From contig JABGPX010000215.1 in NCBI GenBank assembly GCA_018644745.1, positions 1 to 6,263 on the forward strand: 6,263 bases of DNA. The letters are read 5' to 3'. Numbering within the stretch: position 1 is the first letter of the stretch; each line of letters begins with the position of its first letter. The position numbers and the translations under genes are program-made. Positions 1 through 5,767 of this stretch are shown here, one piece after another. Under the pieces are notes generated by a model. The model did not search any database. It worked only from the letters and a program-made list of their open reading frames with translations, and was not told where the DNA came from. Origin of the DNA: Spirochaetales bacterium (GTDB lineage Bacteria > Spirochaetota > Spirochaetia > ARS1246).

Positions 1-791
1 CAGATTATCCGGTCGCGAAGGAACCATCTGTACGGGCTGTCCTCGTCGAGATGGTACACTTCCGGTGAGACTGCCGTTCCGACAACTGTGCCGTTCATAA
101 GTTTGCAGGTGAACTCCGCACGGGTGAGCATCGCCAAAGCGCCGGCAATGTCCCATAGTTTCACCGTTCCGGTATAGCCGAGAAAGCGGCCGGTCAGTAA
201 GTATGCCATGGGCAGCACAGCGCAGGCCAGCGCTTGTACCGGATTATCCAACGTAAAAGTGCCTCGCTTCACCACTGTCTGTGTAAGGGCAACCATTCCG
301 CCGACATCGGGTTTTCTTCGGACTATCTTTATAGGTTTCAGCTCCAGCTCTTCAAAAGAATCGCAAGGGTGCGTACCTGCGAGAATCTCACTCCCGGAAG
401 TGATATACATCTCTCCGGTTACCGGAAGATATATTGCACCATCGGTAATCACACCACCTTCCATTCGAGCGATTGAAATACCCCAGGTTGGGATGTGATG
501 AGCATACGGCGCGGTTCCATCGATCGGATCAATAATCCAGGCCACTTCTTCTAGCGCCTTTTCTACGTATCGATTGTCTTTTTTGTGTATTGTTTCCTCA
601 CCTATCAGATACGATCCTTCTTCCGGAATATCAAAGAGCTCCTCGAAAGCGTGTTCAATAGCGTGATCTGCTTCCGTGACTAATGACATATCCGACTTGA
701 GCCTTGCAGAGGGGCTCTCATAGTAGCTTAATGCGATCTCACCGCCCTGCCGCATTGCTGCAAGGATTTCATTCACATTCCATGTATTCAT
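1..791 (-). CDS. Inositol monophosphatase family protein (partial, C-terminus off window)
   Basis: This would be a Mg-dependent cytoplasmic phosphatase of the FIG/IMPase superfamily, hydrolysing a small phosphomonoester such as inositol phosphate, histidinol phosphate or an adenosine phosphate. The minus-strand frame is open for 263 codons to the window edge. It shows the metal-site GEE at residues 64-66, DPIDGT at 88-93 and the second metal motif WDIAG at 213-217, all at the usual family spacing. The stretch PTWGISIAR followed by GGVITDGAIYLP fits the HisN/SuhB core. The GS motif usually found before the last helix pair is replaced by DNPVQALAC (residues 182-190), and the position after DGT is AP, not the common TxNF, so the substrate cannot be named. 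I chose the ATG at 791 because MNTWNVNEILAAMRQGGEIAL aligns with typical family starts. An in-frame ATG at 818 would add nine residues. Neither start has a strong ribosome binding site. The extreme C-terminus is missing. Confidence 0.9.
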   Translation of the reverse strand, partial: MNTWNVNEILAAMRQGGEIALSYYESPSARLKSDMSLVTEADHAIEHAFEELFDIPEEGSYLIGEETIHKKDNRYVEKALEEVAWIIDPIDGTAPYAHHIPTWGISIARMEGGVITDGAIYLPVTGEMYITSGSEILAGTHPCDSFEELELKPIKIVRRKPDVGGMVALTQTVVKRGTFTLDNPVQALACAVLPMAYLLTGRFLGYTGTVKLWDIAGALAMLTRAEFTCKLMNGTVVGTAVSPEVYHLDEDSPYRWFLRDRII

Positions 792-807
792 AGGTCTTCG
801 TAACAGG

Positions 808-963
808 ATGTATCGCATACAGTCAAGCGATATTGATGATTCATTTAAAGGTGTGGTAGTTTCTGAGGATGATTACCCGTCCCCGTATACCAATATCTGT
901 GCTGCTCCCAGGGGTTGTTACAGATTTTTGCTCATCGATTCAAACTACGGTGTACTTGAATGA
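808..963 (+). CDS. Possible 51-residue small protein, coupled to the NusG-II gene
   Basis: An open frame of 51 codons starts at ATG 808, and its TGA overlaps the ATG of the next gene as ATGA (960-963), the usual signature of translational coupling. The product is acidic in its first half (SSDIDDSF, VVVSEDDYPSPY) and ends in a more hydrophobic stretch (CYRFLLIDSNYGVLE), with two cysteines. There is no signal peptide, membrane segment or recognised domain. The start lies only 16 bases from the divergent phosphatase start, leaving almost no room for promoters, and no convincing ribosome binding site precedes it (only AGG directly abutting the ATG). It could equally be chance open frame in a divergent promoter region. 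I do not recognise the protein. Confidence 0.4.
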   Translation: MYRIQSSDIDDSFKGVVVSEDDYPSPYTNICAAPRGCYRFLLIDSNYGVLE

Positions 964-1340
964 ATCGGAAACTTATGAAAATTAGACCCCTTGATTATGC
1001 CGCGGTGCTGTTTGCCCTTGGGTTGACCACCTTCGTCGCGATCGCGATCTATTCAGATGCAAGCGGATCATCTCATGTGCAGATTCGAGCCGACGGCGGC
1101 GAGTGGCTTTACGCCCTTGAAAGTGACCGAGAGCTGGAGTTTGAGGGACCACTTGGAATCACTCATATCGAAATTTCCGACGGTTCGGCCCGCGTCGTTG
1201 ACTCTCCATGCACTGAGAAAATCTGTATAAACGCGGGAGCTCTTGACTCCAGCGGAGACTGGACCGCCTGCTTACCGAATAGAATTTTCGTCAGGATAAC
1301 CGGCAATGAAGAAACCGAGATTGACGCTCTCAGTTACTAG
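960..1340 (+). CDS. NusG domain II-containing membrane-anchored protein
   Basis: This is a small protein with one N-terminal membrane helix (about residues 13-31) and an extracytoplasmic NusG-domain-II-like beta domain. The domain is recognised by the order of its elements: a strand VQIRADGGEWLYAL, then IEISDGSARVVDSPCTEKIC, a glycine (G93), and CLPNRIFVRITG near the end. The three cysteines C84, C89 and C104 sit where this family has them and could form a disulfide or redox centre. Family members are normally about 120-130 residues, so the gene looks complete. Its role is not established; from memory these genes tend to lie beside Gx-transporter genes and near FMN-transferase (ApbE) or Rnf-type redox genes, and here the Gx gene follows directly with a 35-base overlap. 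An in-frame ATG at 975 has a closer GGA ribosome binding element and may be the true start; 960 is favoured only by its ATGA coupling to the preceding ORF. Confidence 0.85.
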   Translation: MNRKLMKIRPLDYAAVLFALGLTTFVAIAIYSDASGSSHVQIRADGGEWLYALESDRELEFEGPLGITHIEISDGSARVVDSPCTEKICINAGALDSSGDWTACLPNRIFVRITGNEETEIDALSY

Positions 1341-1854
1341 GCGCGACTTAATCGCCCTGCTCGGGGCCTGCTGCATGCTCCTTTCGCTGGTGGAGCATAT
1401 GATACCAAAGCCTCTCCCGTTTCTTCGTCTCGGGCTTGCGAATTTGCCGCTTCTCATCTCTCTCGGTCTCTTGAGCGCGCCCCAGGTTATGCTGCTTGCA
1501 TCGCTCAAAGTTGTCGGCCAGGGCCTTGTGACGGGAACTCTATTTTCGTATATCTTTCTGCTCTCCGCCGCAGGCACCTTTTCCAGCGTACTTGTAATGC
1601 TTGTCGTTCGGCGAATCGGCGGGAGATACATTAGTCTTATAGGAATTAGCGTAATGGGTGCTCTTTCTAGTACAACCGCTCAGCTTGGTCTCGCGTCGGT
1701 TTTCCTCTTCGGTGCCGGCACCAGGTATATAGTCGCTCCGTTTCTTGTGGTTGGACTGGTCACTTCGGTCATTCTCGGGATCGCGGCGTCGGCATTCTGC
1801 ACCGACTCCCGCTGGTATCAGGTATCACTAATGAGAATTAATAAAGATGACTAA
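1306..1854 (+). CDS. Gx transporter family membrane protein (heptaprenyl diphosphate synthase component I-like)
   Basis: This is a very hydrophobic 182-residue protein with five to six membrane segments (about 14-32, 45-62, 68-85, 87-102, 108-135, 140-163). The signature E30-HMIPKPLPFLRLGLAN (residues 30-46) is the conserved opening of the Gx-transporter / Hpre_diP_synt_I family, followed by LKVVGQG (67-73) and the SAAGTFSSVLVML segment (87-99). Despite the old name, the family is an integral membrane group that resembles substrate-binding S components of ECF transporters; the substrate is unknown. Its ATG lies inside the end of the NusG-II gene, with AGGAT eight bases upstream, and its own stop overlaps the next start by eight bases. 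All three genes are therefore probably translated from one mRNA and may form one membrane complex. The complex is inference; the family assignment is firm. Confidence 0.88.
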   Translation: MKKPRLTLSVTRRDLIALLGACCMLLSLVEHMIPKPLPFLRLGLANLPLLISLGLLSAPQVMLLASLKVVGQGLVTGTLFSYIFLLSAAGTFSSVLVMLVVRRIGGRYISLIGISVMGALSSTTAQLGLASVFLFGAGTRYIVAPFLVVGLVTSVILGIAASAFCTDSRWYQVSLMRINKDD

Positions 1855-2479
1855 GAGCAAATCCCGGGGCCAGTATTTCCTGCCGGCATGCGGTCTTCTC
1901 ACTCTTGTCGCGGTTGCACTTCAGCCTGAAATGTATGTGCGATGCGCCCAGATGATATTTTTTATGATGCTCGCCGGGACCTCAGGAAAAAGGATTCGGA
2001 TACTTCCCCCACTGCTGCTCATGGCAGGAGTGGTTCTGGCTAATCTACTTGTTCCAAACGGAAGAGTACTGCTTATCATCGGCCGGATGAAGATTACGGG
2101 AGGAGCTCTGGAGAATGGTATATCGAAAGGTTCGCTCTTGATTGGACTCATCTATGTGTCCCGGATATCTATCGGTCGGGGCGTCGCGCTGCCGGGAGTT
2201 TTCGGCGGACTGCTGTTCCGCTCGTTTTCCTACTTCGAGGCACTGACCGAGGGCTTTCGTAATAGTTCCGGCAGGGCAGGGCGCGAACGTCTGCGGATTA
2301 AAGGTCTTTTGAACCATCTCGACACGCTGCTCCTCGAGCTGGATGAATCTGCCGGCTCCTTTCAAGAAAAAAACCAGACGGCAGCCGCTGCACCCGTGGA
2401 CCGTCGGAAGCTTGTGACCGGTATATTTCTCCTGACGGCGGGATGGATCCCGTATGCGGTGGTTCTTATCTTTTGGTAA
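1847..2479 (+). CDS. Membrane protein, possibly an ECF-transporter T-component-like (EcfT/CbiQ) protein
   Basis: This is a 210-residue membrane protein with hydrophobic segments at about 12-26, 33-45, 52-70, 96-125 and 188-209. It begins with a basic tail and has a long polar, probably cytoplasmic stretch (about 134-188) holding RNSSGRAGRERLRIKGLL, then a C-terminal membrane helix. The middle part, GALENGISKGSLLIGLIYVS followed by RISI and then LPGVFGGLLFRSFSYFEALTEGF, recalls the layout of EcfT/CbiQ proteins: a Gly-rich turn, a membrane helix ending in arginine, then a coupling-type helix. I see no clean copy of the A-R-G motifs that bind the ATPases, and no ATPase gene is present in the window, so the call is tentative. 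The start overlaps the preceding stop, arguing for coupled expression with the Gx-transporter gene. It may be a family-specific partner with no ATPase. Confidence 0.6.
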   Translation: MTKSKSRGQYFLPACGLLTLVAVALQPEMYVRCAQMIFFMMLAGTSGKRIRILPPLLLMAGVVLANLLVPNGRVLLIIGRMKITGGALENGISKGSLLIGLIYVSRISIGRGVALPGVFGGLLFRSFSYFEALTEGFRNSSGRAGRERLRIKGLLNHLDTLLLELDESAGSFQEKNQTAAAAPVDRRKLVTGIFLLTAGWIPYAVVLIFW

Positions 2480-2489
2480 TGCCATGATA

Positions 2490-2508
2490 ATGTTTATACA
2501 AGAAACAT
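2490..2508. promoter_or_regulatory. AT-rich inverted repeat upstream of the 2563 gene
   Basis: ATGTTT (2490-2495) and AAACAT (2503-2508) form a perfect six-base inverted repeat around a seven-base centre. It lies just after the stop of the membrane operon, five to six bases ahead of a TATTAT box (2514-2519) that could be a -10 element. It could be an operator for the next gene. As a terminator it would be weak, having no GC stem and no long T run. A short repeat like this can arise by chance in AT-rich sequence. Confidence 0.25.
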
Positions 2509-2551
2509 ATCAGTATTATTTATTAACTGTCACTCTAGTAGGAGAAAAAAT

Positions 2552-2557
2552 AGGAGG
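2552..2557 (+). promoter_or_regulatory. Strong ribosome binding site that fixes a GTG start
   Basis: AGGAGG ends five bases before GTG 2563, optimal for that start. The nearby ATG at 2558 is followed by AAG TGA, so it cannot begin a protein. A second TAGGAG lies about a dozen bases further upstream (2539-2545) but is too distant for 2563. Confidence 0.75.
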
Positions 2558-2562
2558 ATGAA

Positions 2563-2871
2563 GTGAAGAAGCTTGCTGCCGTGTTCATCGTCATTTCAAA
2601 CATAGTCGGAGTAGTAGGAGCTCAAAGTGTCATTCAGCCAGTCCTTGAAAAACACGAGTTTCGCCGCTCGGTCGCAGATAACGTTTCGAAAGGCGCGATT
2701 CTTTCCGCTTTTTTCGGAACAGTTTACTACTTCATCGCGGAAGACTCGAACTCTGGATCTGCTTCTGTCGGTTTAACCGCGGGAGTGGCTGGAGTTGTTG
2801 GGTTTATCGGTGGAATTGTTGTTTCAAATCGTGCGAGTGAGCATATCGAGCGTTTGACCTTCGCTGCTTAA
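2563..2871 (+). CDS. Exported small protein with glycine-rich membrane segments (front part of an interrupted gene)
   Basis: The product is 102 residues from a GTG start with an excellent ribosome binding site. It opens with a signal peptide (MKKLAAVFIVISNIVGVVGA, cleavage predicted after A20), followed by a charged amphipathic stretch (QPVLEKHEFRRSVADNVSKG) and two hydrophobic segments, 45-59 and 69-88. The second (VGLTAGVAGVVGFIGGIVVS) is glycine-rich like a helical hairpin. It then reads ASEHIERLTFAA to a TAA stop. The frame continues open for another 71 codons immediately after that stop (see 2872-3087), so this is probably the front part of a longer protein of about 174 residues. No family is recognised for this part. 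It has its own gap and ribosome site after the membrane operon, so it is probably a separate transcript, pointing toward the minus-strand radical SAM gene. Confidence 0.7.
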   Translation: MKKLAAVFIVISNIVGVVGAQSVIQPVLEKHEFRRSVADNVSKGAILSAFFGTVYYFIAEDSNSGSASVGLTAGVAGVVGFIGGIVVSNRASEHIERLTFAA

Positions 2872-3087
2872 TATGAAGGCACATATTCAGAAAAGGAAAT
2901 TAATGCTGTTTTGAAGCGAGCGGTATTCACCGGAATGTCAGAGCTATCGCTTCTGGGAAGTATGGGCGATCCGGACAGAATGGAAATTACCAATGGAACC
3001 GACGGTGTACACAAAAAGTATTTTTATAATGGAATCGATACATACGCATATATCGAGAATGGAATTGTAACAGATTGGGAAGAATAA
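2872..3087 (+). pseudogene. Back part of the interrupted gene: BamE/SmpA-like domain in frame after TAA
   Basis: Directly after the TAA at 2869-2871 the same frame runs open for 71 codons to TAA 3085-3087. The translation looks like a real folded domain: YSEKEINAVLKRAVFTGMSE, then LLGSMGDPDRMEITNGTDGV, then KKYFYNGIDTYAYIENGIVT and DWEE. The order helix, GMS, LxxSxGxPxR, tyrosine-rich strand, YxENGxV is the pattern of BamE/SmpA-like small lipoprotein domains (by memory, not by search). No credible independent start exists: the first in-frame ATG, 2935, falls at the GMS motif and would remove the first helix; TTG 2911 has no well-placed ribosome site; and ATG 2873 is in another frame and stops after 13 codons. 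The simplest reading is one gene disrupted by a single base change, for example CAA to TAA, or a sequencing error. Readthrough is possible but TAA followed by T is a poor context for it. Confidence 0.6.
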
Positions 3088-3106
3088 TATTACTGGAGGT
3101 GTTCGA

Positions 3107-4564
3107 CTACACTCTGGTGAGAATTTGTCCCGAATGAGCCCCGCACGATTCTGAGATTTCGTCACTTCCATTTGTTCTATAAAAGCCGAACTCCTGCAGA
3201 ACCCGCATTTTAGGAAGAATATTTCCCGCGATGTCGTAATGATAAAAACCAGGGAAAATGTCCTTATTGTCTTGAATGAAACGATAGATGAACTGGTAAT
3301 GAGATTCTATTTCAATGCCGGATCCACGGCAGGTTTCATGGCCGGTTATCATATACTCAGGCATCATTTCATAACTGAACTCTAATCGTTCTTTGTCGAC
3401 CTCGTGGTAAATTCGAGTTTGAGGTAGGTAGCAGAGAAGCGAGGGAAGGACACGAACTCCCATTATTCGGAAGGAATTCATGAGAAAAACCGATTGGTAG
3501 AATTGATCCATCGATTCGAAGGGATACCCCCAAACAAAAAAGGCATCAACTCCCTGGAATATCTCTTTTGCTTCGGATATCACCTCGATGGCTTGCTCCG
3601 GATCGAATCCCTTTACGATCCTTTGCAGAATCTCTGCCGATCCGGACTCGACTCCGAAACGGAGCTCGATGCAACCGCTTCTCGACATGAGCTCCATCGC
3701 TTCACGGTCCACAAGATTCACCCGTCCAAAGGCCTTCCATTTTATATTGAGGTCGGCATCTAGCAGCTTCCGGGAAAACTCCTTCGCTCTCTCGGGGCTG
3801 GCCAAAAAATATTCATCTTGGAATAGGTAAAGTTCTTTGCCGGTCCGTTTCTGTATCATTTCGATCTCGCCGATAATATTATCCGCGGAGCGCAGATATG
3901 GCTCGAAGTCCCAAATTGGCGCAACCGAACAGAAGCTGCATTTAAAGGGACACCCACGAGAGGTGAGAATGTTTATAGCGCCGTAACGGCTGATATCGAT
4001 TTTTTCATAGGCTGGATATGCTATCTCGTCCAGGCAGCTTAACCGCGGGCACGGCGGATTTTGAGTAATGTTACCGTTGTTACGAAAAAAAATATTAGGG
4101 CACCCGCCAAGATCCTCATGGTTAACAAGGGCCTCCAAAAGCATTGGCCCGGCAAAATCGAATTCCCCGTATGCAATAATATCGATATATTCAAATTGCT
4201 CAAGAATCGTTTCTTCAACAGCTTTTGCGCCCACGCCGCCGAGAATGATGGTTTTGTCAGGATTGACCGTTTTTATTTCCTTTGATAGCAGCAATGCAAA
4301 CGGCAGAAGGTTGGCCATGACGGAAATCCCGATAATATCTGCCGCGTCGCTTAGGAAATCCATACAGTTTGATATAAGAAAGGGATCCTTATACTCTGAG
4401 CATTGATAATCCCTGAAATCTACCGAAAAACCGGCGTCTTCCAGCGCCCGTGTTAGGTAAAGCGGCCCAAGGGGTATGTGAAGCTCCCGGTCAATCCGGT
4501 CGTAGTATTTTAGATAGAGCATGTTAAGATTCAGAATAGTAATATCCGCGGTAACCCTGCTCAT
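3107..4564 (-). CDS. Radical SAM protein with N-terminal B12-binding-type domain
   Basis: This is a 485-residue enzyme of the cobalamin-dependent radical SAM type (class B layout). Residues 6-150 form a Rossmann-like B12-binding-type domain: ITILNLNMLYL at the start, PLGPLYLTRALEDAGF (31-46), ADIIGISVM (75-83), IILGGVGA (106-113) and IDIIAYGEFD (127-136). The radical SAM core follows, with the 4Fe-4S motif CPFKCSFC (C205, C209, C212), the strand LYLFQDEYF (246-254), and GVESGS (304-309), where the SAM ribose and substrate pocket normally lies. The B12 domain lacks the DxHxxG histidine that ligates cobalt, so cobalamin, if bound, would be base-off without that ligand. The remaining C-terminal part (about 385-485) is family-specific. 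Its ATG overlaps the stop of the upstream gene as ATGA, preceded by a GA-rich GAGGGCGG site. The likely substrate is the neighbouring leader-bearing protein; that is inference. Other possible roles are methylation or C-C/C-S bond formation. Confidence 0.9.
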   Translation of the reverse strand: MSRVTADITILNLNMLYLKYYDRIDRELHIPLGPLYLTRALEDAGFSVDFRDYQCSEYKDPFLISNCMDFLSDAADIIGISVMANLLPFALLLSKEIKTVNPDKTIILGGVGAKAVEETILEQFEYIDIIAYGEFDFAGPMLLEALVNHEDLGGCPNIFFRNNGNITQNPPCPRLSCLDEIAYPAYEKIDISRYGAINILTSRGCPFKCSFCSVAPIWDFEPYLRSADNIIGEIEMIQKRTGKELYLFQDEYFLASPERAKEFSRKLLDADLNIKWKAFGRVNLVDREAMELMSRSGCIELRFGVESGSAEILQRIVKGFDPEQAIEVISEAKEIFQGVDAFFVWGYPFESMDQFYQSVFLMNSFRIMGVRVLPSLLCYLPQTRIYHEVDKERLEFSYEMMPEYMITGHETCRGSGIEIESHYQFIYRFIQDNKDIFPGFYHYDIAGNILPKMRVLQEFGFYRTNGSDEISESCGAHSGQILTRV

Positions 4565-5526
4565 TTGTCCGCCCTCTTCACCCCGAAAACCACACCCGAG
4601 TAATTATCGTCGGCATCGATAACGAAAAGGTAATGTTTGCCCATCGTGATTTTTCCGGGGAGAGGAATCGCATGTATTCCGCGTGTATCCGCGATGCGCT
4701 CTCCATCTAGATACCATTCGAGAGCCGCGTCGTTATTCTCGTGGCTTGCGTTCATTACGATCTTTTCGACGGTTTGTCCTTTAATAAAAATATTGTCGTT
4801 GTCCTTCGGGAATATGATAGCGACCGGATTAGGATGCCAGAATGCGTGCTTTTCCGTTTCAATCGGCGGTCCGATGCCGTTGCCCGATTCGAATGCCGTC
4901 AATGGCCCATCATTTCGAATAAGTGCGTAGTTCTCTGCCGACATATCAGTTCTCGAAATTCCCATATATCGGTATTGAAGGTGCCATTCGTAATATGGCA
5001 CGTCAGTTTTGACAAATGATTCTAATGGACCGTCGAGCAGCCACTGCAGCGTTGAGGGAAAACTGCCATTATTCTCTATTGCATAGCTCAAGAGCGCCTC
5101 TTGTACAGATTGAAGATCAAGCTGCGCATATAGCTGTGCAACGGCTATGGGACTTACCGAATTCTCTTCACGTGCTCCTCCGGACCACGCAAAAGGGGGT
5201 TGTACAAACGAAGTAGCAATTACGATAGCAAGCATAGCGGCGGCTTTCGATCCCATGAACGTATTTACATGGTGTTTAGGAACATCAATAAAATCGATCA
5301 TTTTTTCCATTATTGCTCGATTGGTATTGGCGAGAATCAATTGTTCGCTGGCAGTAAGATTCAAGCCGATTGATATGGCGGATTCCTCGGGAGTCCTCAA
5401 CAATAGTTGGCGAAATTGCTGGTCGACTTTGGCTTTTTTTAAAAGAATCTCGATACCACGTGGACACTCAACCGGGTACCCATCATAGCTAGATCGGCCG
5501 CCTACTATTGTTTTTCCGATTTTCAT
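4561..5526 (-). CDS. Leader-like N-terminus, export segment, pseudopilin-like region and C-terminal Ig-like domain (candidate substrate of the radical SAM enzyme)
   Basis: This is a 321-residue mosaic. Residues 1-90 are cytoplasmic and helical: VGGRSSYDGYPVECPRGIEI, then LLKKAKVDQQFRQLLLRTPE with ESAISIGLNLTASEQLIL. This resembles the leader segments of precursors encoded beside radical SAM enzymes, whose pattern DxxFRxLLxxPEEAAxxIGLxLTxxE I recall from memory. A hydrophobic export segment follows (94-113, AAAMLAIVIATSFVQPPFAW). Residues 128-210 look like the globular part of a type II secretion pseudopilin: LDLQSVQEALLSYAIENNGS with FPS, then the HLQYRYMG strand and YALIRNDGP, analogous to the NG.YP and S.GpDG motifs of GspG. 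Residues 230-318 (HPNPVAIIFPKDNDNIFIKG, LEWYLDGERI, GKHYLFVIDADDNYSGVVF) match the BiPBP_C type Ig-like domain of penicillin-binding protein 1C. The start ATG 5526 is preceded by GAGGTGG, four bases away. It is the first gene of a two-gene operon. The domain calls are by eye, and the leader assignment is the least certain. Confidence 0.75.
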   Translation of the reverse strand: MKIGKTIVGGRSSYDGYPVECPRGIEILLKKAKVDQQFRQLLLRTPEESAISIGLNLTASEQLILANTNRAIMEKMIDFIDVPKHHVNTFMGSKAAAMLAIVIATSFVQPPFAWSGGAREENSVSPIAVAQLYAQLDLQSVQEALLSYAIENNGSFPSTLQWLLDGPLESFVKTDVPYYEWHLQYRYMGISRTDMSAENYALIRNDGPLTAFESGNGIGPPIETEKHAFWHPNPVAIIFPKDNDNIFIKGQTVEKIVMNASHENNDAALEWYLDGERIADTRGIHAIPLPGKITMGKHYLFVIDADDNYSGVVFGVKRADK

Positions 5527-5530
5527 TTTA

Positions 5531-5537
5531 CCACCTC
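5531..5537 (-). promoter_or_regulatory. Ribosome binding site for the leader-bearing gene
   Basis: On the minus strand the sequence reads GAGGTGG, then TAAA, then ATG at 5526. The four-base gap is short but within the workable range, and the match to the 16S tail is strong. It supports 5526 as the start and so keeps the whole N-terminal leader-like segment in the protein. Confidence 0.7.
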
Positions 5538-5562
5538 GTGATTCCTCTAAGTTAAGTCTAAC

Positions 5563-5582
5563 GCAGGAGCCACAGCAGGAGC
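5563..5582. repeat. Pair of 8-base direct repeats upstream of the radical SAM operon
   Basis: GCAGGAGC occurs at 5563-5570 and again at 5575-5582 with CACA between, a spacing of 12 bases. It lies 37-56 bases upstream of the first start of the minus-strand operon, where regulator sites are common. A separate short inverted repeat, GTTA-AGTC-TAAC, is at 5551-5562. A direct pair of this spacing could be a binding site for an activator or a response regulator, but chance cannot be excluded. No clear -10/-35 pair for the minus operon was found next to it. Confidence 0.3.
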
Positions 5583-5738
5583 AAATTTATCTCTACTTGA
5601 TTACCGGCCCTTGCCAAGGCGAATGAATAATTTCTGCGGAGCCCACGAACAGTAACAGAGAGTTTCTCGGCAATCGCTGAGCATCACAAGAGGACGCTTG
5701 GAACTACCGCCGCGGGATTGAACGACGCGATGCGATTC

Positions 5739-5767
5739 TTGACGATCTTACCTCGGAGTGATAATAT
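5739..5767 (+). promoter_or_regulatory. Candidate sigma-70 promoter for the dehydrogenase
   Basis: TTGACG (5739-5744) matches five of six bases of the -35 consensus. GATAAT (5760-5765) matches five of six of the -10 at a 15-base spacing, while TAATAT (5762-5767) gives the usual 17-base spacing with a weaker match. It sits about 40 bases before the ATG at 5806, a normal leader length. Confidence 0.5.

Noticed and set aside
784..830. Minus-strand TTGACT-N17-TTACGA as a promoter for the phosphatase, and ATG 818 as its start
   Set aside because: The -10 match is weak and would put the transcript start on top of the ATG at 791, implying a leaderless mRNA. Starting at 818 adds MRYILLRRP, which is not typical for the family.
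1272..1631. 119-residue minus-strand ORF opposite the NusG-II and Gx genes
   Set aside because: It is a shadow of the well-supported plus-strand genes. It is arginine/serine-rich, lacks any motif and fits no operon.
2045..2485. 146-residue minus-strand ORF opposite the third membrane gene
   Set aside because: It lies wholly within the coding strand shadow of a membrane protein gene and shows no recognisable features.
3088..3106. Possible bidirectional terminator between the convergent genes
   Set aside because: The 19-base gap has no hairpin or T tract, so termination there cannot be supported from sequence.
2944..3171. 75-residue minus-strand ORF across the interrupted gene and the radical SAM stop
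   Set aside because: It overlaps two better reading frames, has no ribosome site and shows low-information composition.
5609..5619. CCTTG-C-CAAGG palindrome in the divergent intergenic region
   Set aside because: The stem is short with a one-base centre and no T run. It is too far from either start to be assigned a role.
5681..5761. 26-codon open stretch with a plausible-looking end (NYRRGIERRDAILDDLTSE) before the dehydrogenase
   Set aside because: It has no start codon and no ribosome site, and is bounded upstream by an in-frame stop. Too short to tell a gene remnant from chance.
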